Shown here: one piece after another, positions 31,691-35,997 of the stretch
Layout: every line of letters starts with the position of its first letter
Numbering within the stretch: position 1 is the first letter of the stretch
Assembly (NCBI GenBank): GCA_021799495.1
Contig: JAJZAI010000037.1
Span: 1 to 35,997, forward strand
DNA from: Deltaproteobacteria bacterium
GTDB taxonomy: Bacteria; Desulfobacterota; Binatia; Binatales; Binataceae
DNA length: 35,997 nt
Direction: 5' to 3'
Program-made: the position numbers and the translations under genes
Notes under the pieces: generated by a model
Databases searched by the model: none
Seen by the model: only the letters and a program-made list of their open reading frames with translations
Told to the model about the DNA's origin: nothing

Positions 31691-32911
31691 ATGTCGAATC
31701 CGCATGAACACGTTTTAACGGGGCTGCGAGTGCTCGATCTGACGCGCGCGCTGGCCGGTCCCACCTGCACCCGGATGCTCGCCGAAATGGGCGCCGAGGT
31801 GATCAAGGTCGAATCCGCGCCCGGCGGCGATCTCGTCCGCAATATCTCCAAGATGCGCAACGAGCGCAGCCTCTATTACGTTCAGCAGAATCTCGGCAAA
31901 AAAAGCGTCTGCGTCAATCTGCGCGATCCGCGCGGGATGGCGCTGGTGGCGTCGCTAGTCGCCAAGGTCGACGTCGTGGTCGAGAACTTCAAGCCCGGCA
32001 CCATGGACGAGATGGGGTTAAGCTACGAGCGCCTCAAGGAGATCAAACCCGACATCATTCTCTGTTCGATTTCGGCGCTCGGTCAAAGCGGGCCGCTGTC
32101 GCACCTGCCGGGCTACGATTTTATCGCGCAGGCCTACGCCGGCGTCACTTCGATGATCGGCGAGAATAACGGCCAGCCCTACATCCCGCTGGTGGCGCTC
32201 GGCGACGTCAGCACGGGCGTGCATGGCGCGCTCGCGATTCTGGCCGCGCTGCGTTATCGCGATCGCACCGGCCAGGGCCAGCATATCGACGCCGCCCTGC
32301 TCGACGCCTACTACCATTGCAACGAAGTCAGCGTGCATCAGTACAGCGGCAGCGACGGCGCCTTCAAACCGACCCGCGCGGGCGCCCATCTGAGCTACAT
32401 CTGCCCGGCGGGAGTTTTCAAAGGCAACGGCGGATGGATCGTCGTAATGGCGTTCCTCCATCATTGGAAAGATTTGTGCGCGGCGATGGGCCGTCCGGAA
32501 TTGGCCAACGACGAACGGCTCGGCACGGACGCGGGCCGGCTCGCGAATCGCGCCGAAGTCGTGAAAATGATCGAGGACTGGCTCGCGACTTTTCCCGATC
32601 GCGACAGCGCCGTCGCGCACATGCAGAAGCATCGCGTGCCCTGCGCGCCCGTGCTCTCGATCGAGGAAACCGTCAATCATCCGCATCACCGCGCGCGCGG
32701 CACGGTGCGCACCGTCGATGACCGGATCGCGGGCAAGTTCGATATCCCCGGATTTCCGCTCAAGTTCTCGGCGTTTCCCAAGGATCTTCCGCTCGACGCC
32801 GCCACGCTGGGCCAGCACAATGATGAGGTGCTGCGCGAGGTGCTCGGCCGCGACGCGAAGGATATCGCCGAACTCCGCGCCGCCGGCGTCCTCGTCGAAG
32901 GAAAATACTAG
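31691..32911 (+). CDS. Class III (CaiB/BaiF family) acyl-CoA transferase 2
   Basis: A 406-residue family III CoA-transferase. LTGLRVLDLTRALAGPTCTR and GAEVIKVESAPGGDLVR start the protein; VCVNLRDPRGMALV and CSISALGQSGPLSHLPGYDF follow; the nucleophilic Asp is in LVALGDVSTGVHGALAILAAL, then RTGQGQHIDAALLDAYY. The start is ATG 31691 because the upstream extension has no family resemblance. Behind the BKACE gene it may handle the acyl-CoA or acetoacetate partner of that reaction, an inference from position. Confidence 0.94.
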   Translation: MSNPHEHVLTGLRVLDLTRALAGPTCTRMLAEMGAEVIKVESAPGGDLVRNISKMRNERSLYYVQQNLGKKSVCVNLRDPRGMALVASLVAKVDVVVENFKPGTMDEMGLSYERLKEIKPDIILCSISALGQSGPLSHLPGYDFIAQAYAGVTSMIGENNGQPYIPLVALGDVSTGVHGALAILAALRYRDRTGQGQHIDAALLDAYYHCNEVSVHQYSGSDGAFKPTRAGAHLSYICPAGVFKGNGGWIVVMAFLHHWKDLCAAMGRPELANDERLGTDAGRLANRAEVVKMIEDWLATFPDRDSAVAHMQKHRVPCAPVLSIEETVNHPHHRARGTVRTVDDRIAGKFDIPGFPLKFSAFPKDLPLDAATLGQHNDEVLREVLGRDAKDIAELRAAGVLVEGKY

Positions 32912-32935
32912 CGCGGCGCTACTGCGAATCTGACG

Positions 32936-34120
32936 TCAACCGACAACCGCCGCCGAACGCAGCGAGGCGATTTCGGCGGCGGAAACGCCCAGCTCGCCGA
33001 GGACTTCGTCGGTGTTTTCGCCGAGCACGGGCGCATAGCGGCGCAATTCCGCCGGCGTCTCCGCGAAGCGCGCGGCCGGACGCGGCTGCCGCATCGGCCC
33101 GCCGATCGGATGCTCGCCCGCGACGATCAGTTCGTTGGCAGCGACCTGCGGATCTTCCAAAAGCTGCTCGCGTGTCAGAATCGGCGCGCAAGGAACTTCG
33201 GCGGCGTCGAACGCGGCCAGCCATTCCGATGCGGTTTTGGTCTGGATTATCTCCGCCGTCAAATCGAGCCGGACGTCGGCGTTGCGAATGCGATCGGCGG
33301 GCGTGCGAAAGCGCGCATCTTCGATCCATTCCGGACGGCCGATCGTCGCCGCCAATCCGCGCCATTCGGCGTCCGAGTTGGCCGCGACCGTGATGTAGCC
33401 GCCGTCCGCGGTCTGAAAGATGAGATCGCGCGTGCCGGGCGGGCGCACCGCGTGCGGCGCCGAATCGATGAAAGTATACGCCGGCATCGACTCCGGCCAG
33501 ATAAACGCGACCACCGCGTCAAGCATCGCAAGCCGCACATGCTGCCCCTTGCCGGTCCGCTCGCGCGCGAAAAGCGCGGCCGTCATCGCCTGCGCAGCGG
33601 TGAGCGCCGTGACCTTGTCGGGCACGATCACGCGGATCATCCGCGGCCGGCCGGTTTCGTCGGCCTGAATCGAGGGCAGCGCGCTGTATGCCTGGATCAC
33701 CGGATCGTAGGTGCGCTTGTGAACGTACGGTCCGCGTTCGCCGAAACCGCTGATCGAGACATAGACGAGATCGGGACGAACGGTCTTGAGCGTGTCGTAA
33801 CCGATACCGATCCGCTCCGCCGCGCCCGGCCGGAAATTCTGGACAAACAGGTCGGCGTGGGCGACGAGGCGCTTGAGCAGTTCGACGCCGCGCGCATTCT
33901 TCAGATCGATCGCGACCGAGCGCTTGTTGCGATTCGCCACGGCGAAGGTCGGCGCGATACCCCGTTTGCGGCCGCCCATCGCGCGCGTCAGGTCGCCGGT
34001 TCCCGGCGGTTCGATTTTGATTACGTCGGCGCCCTGATCGGCGAGCATCATCGTCGCCATCGGACCCGAGATCATCTGCGTGACATCGATTACGCGAACG
34101 CCCGCCAGCGGACCAGCCAT
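32936..34120 (-). CDS. Class III (CaiB/BaiF family) acyl-CoA transferase 3
   Basis: A 394-residue member starting GPLAGVRVIDVTQMISGPMA, with GADVIKIEPPGTGDLTR, AIDLKNARGVELLKRL, VSISGFGERGPYVHKRTYDP, the catalytic Asp in RVIVPDKVTALTAAQAMTAAL and RTGKGQHVRLAMLDAV. GGGAGGG before ATG 34120 is a strong ribosome site. It converges with CoA-transferase 2 (24 bases between the stop codons, no terminator visible) and is clearly different from it, so it is not a recent duplicate. Confidence 0.94.
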   Translation of the reverse strand: MAGPLAGVRVIDVTQMISGPMATMMLADQGADVIKIEPPGTGDLTRAMGGRKRGIAPTFAVANRNKRSVAIDLKNARGVELLKRLVAHADLFVQNFRPGAAERIGIGYDTLKTVRPDLVYVSISGFGERGPYVHKRTYDPVIQAYSALPSIQADETGRPRMIRVIVPDKVTALTAAQAMTAALFARERTGKGQHVRLAMLDAVVAFIWPESMPAYTFIDSAPHAVRPPGTRDLIFQTADGGYITVAANSDAEWRGLAATIGRPEWIEDARFRTPADRIRNADVRLDLTAEIIQTKTASEWLAAFDAAEVPCAPILTREQLLEDPQVAANELIVAGEHPIGGPMRQPRPAARFAETPAELRRYAPVLGENTDEVLGELGVSAAEIASLRSAAVVG

Positions 34121-34212
34121 CGCCTTGGCCCTCCCGCCAGCGAGCGTAACAAGCTGAGGCTAAGGATTACAGCGCCGGCCGGGCGGCGCCGCGCGCAGAA
34201 TCGGCGGAGCCG

Positions 34213-34896
34213 TCAGCCCCAATGGCGAACGCGGCCGGTATCGACGTGGACGAAATCCGACTGCGGATAGTAGCCGACTCCGCCGAAGCGCAGCGCCAGC
34301 GCGATCCGATGGAGCAGCGAGAGCTGCCGTCCGGGCAGGTTGATATCGGCCGCCCGTCCCTCGATATGCATGCTGTGGCGCGCGACGCCTTCGTAACGCG
34401 CCGCGAGCATCGCATTGGTCTGCGGCGTTCGATAGCCGGAAATCAGATTGAACGGCTTGCCCGAATCGCTCATCTGATGAATCGCGTGGAGCAGATCGAG
34501 CAAGCGCGGATCGATCGGCTTGACCTGGTTCATCCGGAAATCGCGGAAGAAATAGTTAACTTCGCGCAGTGCGCCCGGATCGTAAGCGCCATTTTCGGCA
34601 TAGGTGACGTTAAGCTTTTCGTCGGTATGGAGATTGTACATGCGCAGGGTTTTGCCCGCGCCGTCGTCGGCGATCGGCGGCGTATAGCGCGCGTTCTGAA
34701 TCTCCCCGCCCGATCCATGCCGCGAATGCTTCGAATTTCTCCGCCAATAGAGCGCCGTCGCCGGATAGACGCGCATCCATTCATCCGCCAGCGCCAATCC
34801 CGGCGCGGCGAGCGTCGCGACGGCCGCGGCGCCCAAGCCAAGCATCCGCCGCCGGCTGATAATCCGATCTTTCTCTTCGCGGTTTTCGGCGCTCAT
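34213..34896 (-). CDS. Tat-exported DUF882 peptidase, MepK/YcbK-like
   Basis: A 227-residue protein with a twin-arginine signal: SRRRMLGL at 14-21, a hydrophobic stretch (AAAVATLAAPGLALA) and probable cleavage near residue 38. The mature part is a DUF882/M15-like metallopeptidase: REVNYFFRDFR, LISGYRTPQTNAML, then the zinc-site sequences HSMHIEGRAADI and SDFVHVDTGRVRHW. E. coli MepK (YcbK) of this family cuts DAP-DAP cross-links in peptidoglycan, consistent with the DAP-type MurE here. A strong GGAGGAA lies 6 bases before ATG 34896, which rules against the upstream start at 34998. The next 350 bases lead to the rRNA operon terminator. Confidence 0.94.
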   Translation of the reverse strand: MSAENREEKDRIISRRRMLGLGAAAVATLAAPGLALADEWMRVYPATALYWRRNSKHSRHGSGGEIQNARYTPPIADDGAGKTLRMYNLHTDEKLNVTYAENGAYDPGALREVNYFFRDFRMNQVKPIDPRLLDLLHAIHQMSDSGKPFNLISGYRTPQTNAMLAARYEGVARHSMHIEGRAADINLPGRQLSLLHRIALALRFGGVGYYPQSDFVHVDTGRVRHWG

Positions 34897-35246
34897 CTCG
34901 ACTTCCTCCGGAACTGGATAAGCTTGGGGAAATGCGATTCCGAATAGTGAATCACACTCTCCACGGGATGGGAAGGCGGGTATCGAGCTGAAACCCACGC
35001 GCCGACGGCATAGTCGCCGAAATTACGCCAGCCGCTCAGCGGAGCGGCTGGCGTGAATCGGCGGTCAGGGACATTTTCCGCTTCCGCATGAACGAAGTTC
35101 AGAATCTTCAATAATTTGCCGTCCGCCGCCAGCCCATCGCATGCAGCACGTTGAAGCCGGCCGTCCGTTTGTACCAGTCTCGCTCCAAATATCCAGCGCC
35201 GCCGGATCCTGATCGCCCGGGCTGCAATAGACAAAACGTCAACCTA
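34897..35246. other. Intergenic region between the DUF882 gene and the rRNA operon
   Basis: About 350 bases without a convincing gene. It contains the perfect 13 bp hairpin at 35025-35054. A minus-strand open frame (34893-35234, starting TTG) of 113 codons shows no known motif. The promoter of the DUF882 gene should be here, but I cannot pick it out. Confidence 0.5.
35025..35054 (-). terminator. Perfect 13 bp hairpin, possible second terminator
   Basis: ACGCCAGCCGCTC and GAGCGGCTGGCGT form a perfect 13 bp stem with loop AGCG. On the minus strand it is followed by AATTTC, a weak T-containing tail. It lies about 200 bases downstream of the rRNA terminator and could be a back-up terminator or an unrelated palindrome. 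Confidence 0.45.
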
Positions 35247-35280
35247 ATAAAAACGGCGGAGCCGGTTGGCTCCGCCGTTA
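35247..35280 (-). terminator. Intrinsic terminator of the rRNA operon
   Basis: AACGGCGGAGCC (35252-35263) pairs with GGCTCCGCCGTT (35268-35279), a perfect 12 bp stem with a four-base loop. On the minus strand it is followed directly by TTTTTATTA. It lies a few bases past the 3' end of the 5S gene. Confidence 0.92.
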
Positions 35281-35285
35281 TGTTC

Positions 35286-35402
35286 CCCGGCCGCGTCCTA
35301 CTCTCCCGTGACGCCGTCGGTCACAGTACCATCGGCGCTGAAGGGCTTAACTGCCGTGTTCGGGATGGGAACGGGTGTTGCCCCTTCGCTATGGCGACCG
35401 GA
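35286..35402 (-). rRNA. rrf: 5S ribosomal RNA
   Basis: The reverse complement contains CACCCGTTCCCATCCCGAAC, then ACGGCAGTTAAGCCCTTCAG, CGCCGATGGTACTG and GGGAGAGTAGGACGC, the universal 5S core. About 117 bases; ends are set by the terminal stem (CCGGTCGC with GCGGCCGG) and may be off by a few bases. Confidence 0.95.
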
Positions 35403-35596
35403 AACTTGCCGCGCGCCACGAAGCGCGGCGCGCCGAATTTCCGACTAACTGATAGTAGGGTATTTTCAAGCGTGGCCGTCCAAACCATGCATGCAATCAG
35501 ACCTCGGCCGGGCGCAATCGGCTAGCGATATGAAATCCGAAAGCGTCCTCGGCCAGTATTTCCGCCGCGCCGATCGCTCGGCGATTGGAAATACAT
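35403..35596 (-). other. 23S-5S rRNA spacer, no tRNA
   Basis: About 194 bases between the 23S and 5S genes. No tRNA was found; tRNAs in bacterial rRNA operons are more usual between 16S and 23S. Confidence 0.7.

Positions 35597-35997
<401 letters not shown>

Noticed and set aside
34893-35234. 113-codon minus-strand frame in the gap before the DUF882 gene
   Set aside because: TTG start, no ribosome site, no known motif and it contains the perfect hairpin at 35025-35054; possibly an eroded fragment, but I cannot support it as a gene.

Overview
The window is about 36 kb of GC-rich bacterial chromosome (roughly two-thirds G+C). The left 14 kb is the division and cell wall (dcw) cluster of a Gram-negative-type bacterium, read on the minus strand: mraZ, rsmH, ftsL, ftsI (with a PASTA domain), murE (meso-diaminopimelate type), mraY, murD, ftsW, murG, murC, murB, ftsQ and the start of ftsA. 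The PASTA-bearing FtsI, the murE motif and the mix of CoA-transferase, acyl-CoA dehydrogenase and BKACE genes would suit a soil or sediment lineage of the old Deltaproteobacteria (Desulfobacterota, Myxococcota or Binatota-like). This placement is an inference; the 23S fragment at the right edge would settle it.

The dcw genes are packed very tightly, and five or six junctions use a four-base stop/start overlap. Two genes usually found here are absent: murF (a 358 bp stretch without a recognisable gene lies between mraY and murE) and ddl (murB runs straight into ftsQ). The cluster starts behind a clear MraZ operator, three TGGGN boxes on an exact 10 bp period, with a fourth degenerate box overlapping the mraZ ribosome binding site.

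From 14.5 to 22 kb is an accessory block: a small membrane-type ORF divergent from mraZ, a run of palindromes, a lone 819-residue P-loop ATPase resembling the BREX/DUF6079 kind, an acyl-CoA dehydrogenase/CoA-transferase pair, and a DUF4838 protein that may act on carbohydrate. From 22 to 28.6 kb the plus strand carries an Mrp/ApbC iron-sulfur carrier, a WaaE-like glycosyltransferase, two half-ABC exporters that look like an asymmetric heterodimer, and a lipoprotein metallopeptidase; envelope glycolipid assembly or export is a reasonable reading of the middle genes.

From 28.6 to 34.9 kb come a nested inverted-repeat element, an alpha/beta hydrolase, a Mut7-C RNase, an O-methyltransferase, a BKACE enzyme, two more class III CoA-transferases and a Tat-exported MepK-like (DUF882) peptidase. 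The window closes with the 3' end of a minus-strand rRNA operon: partial 23S, 5S and a strong intrinsic terminator.
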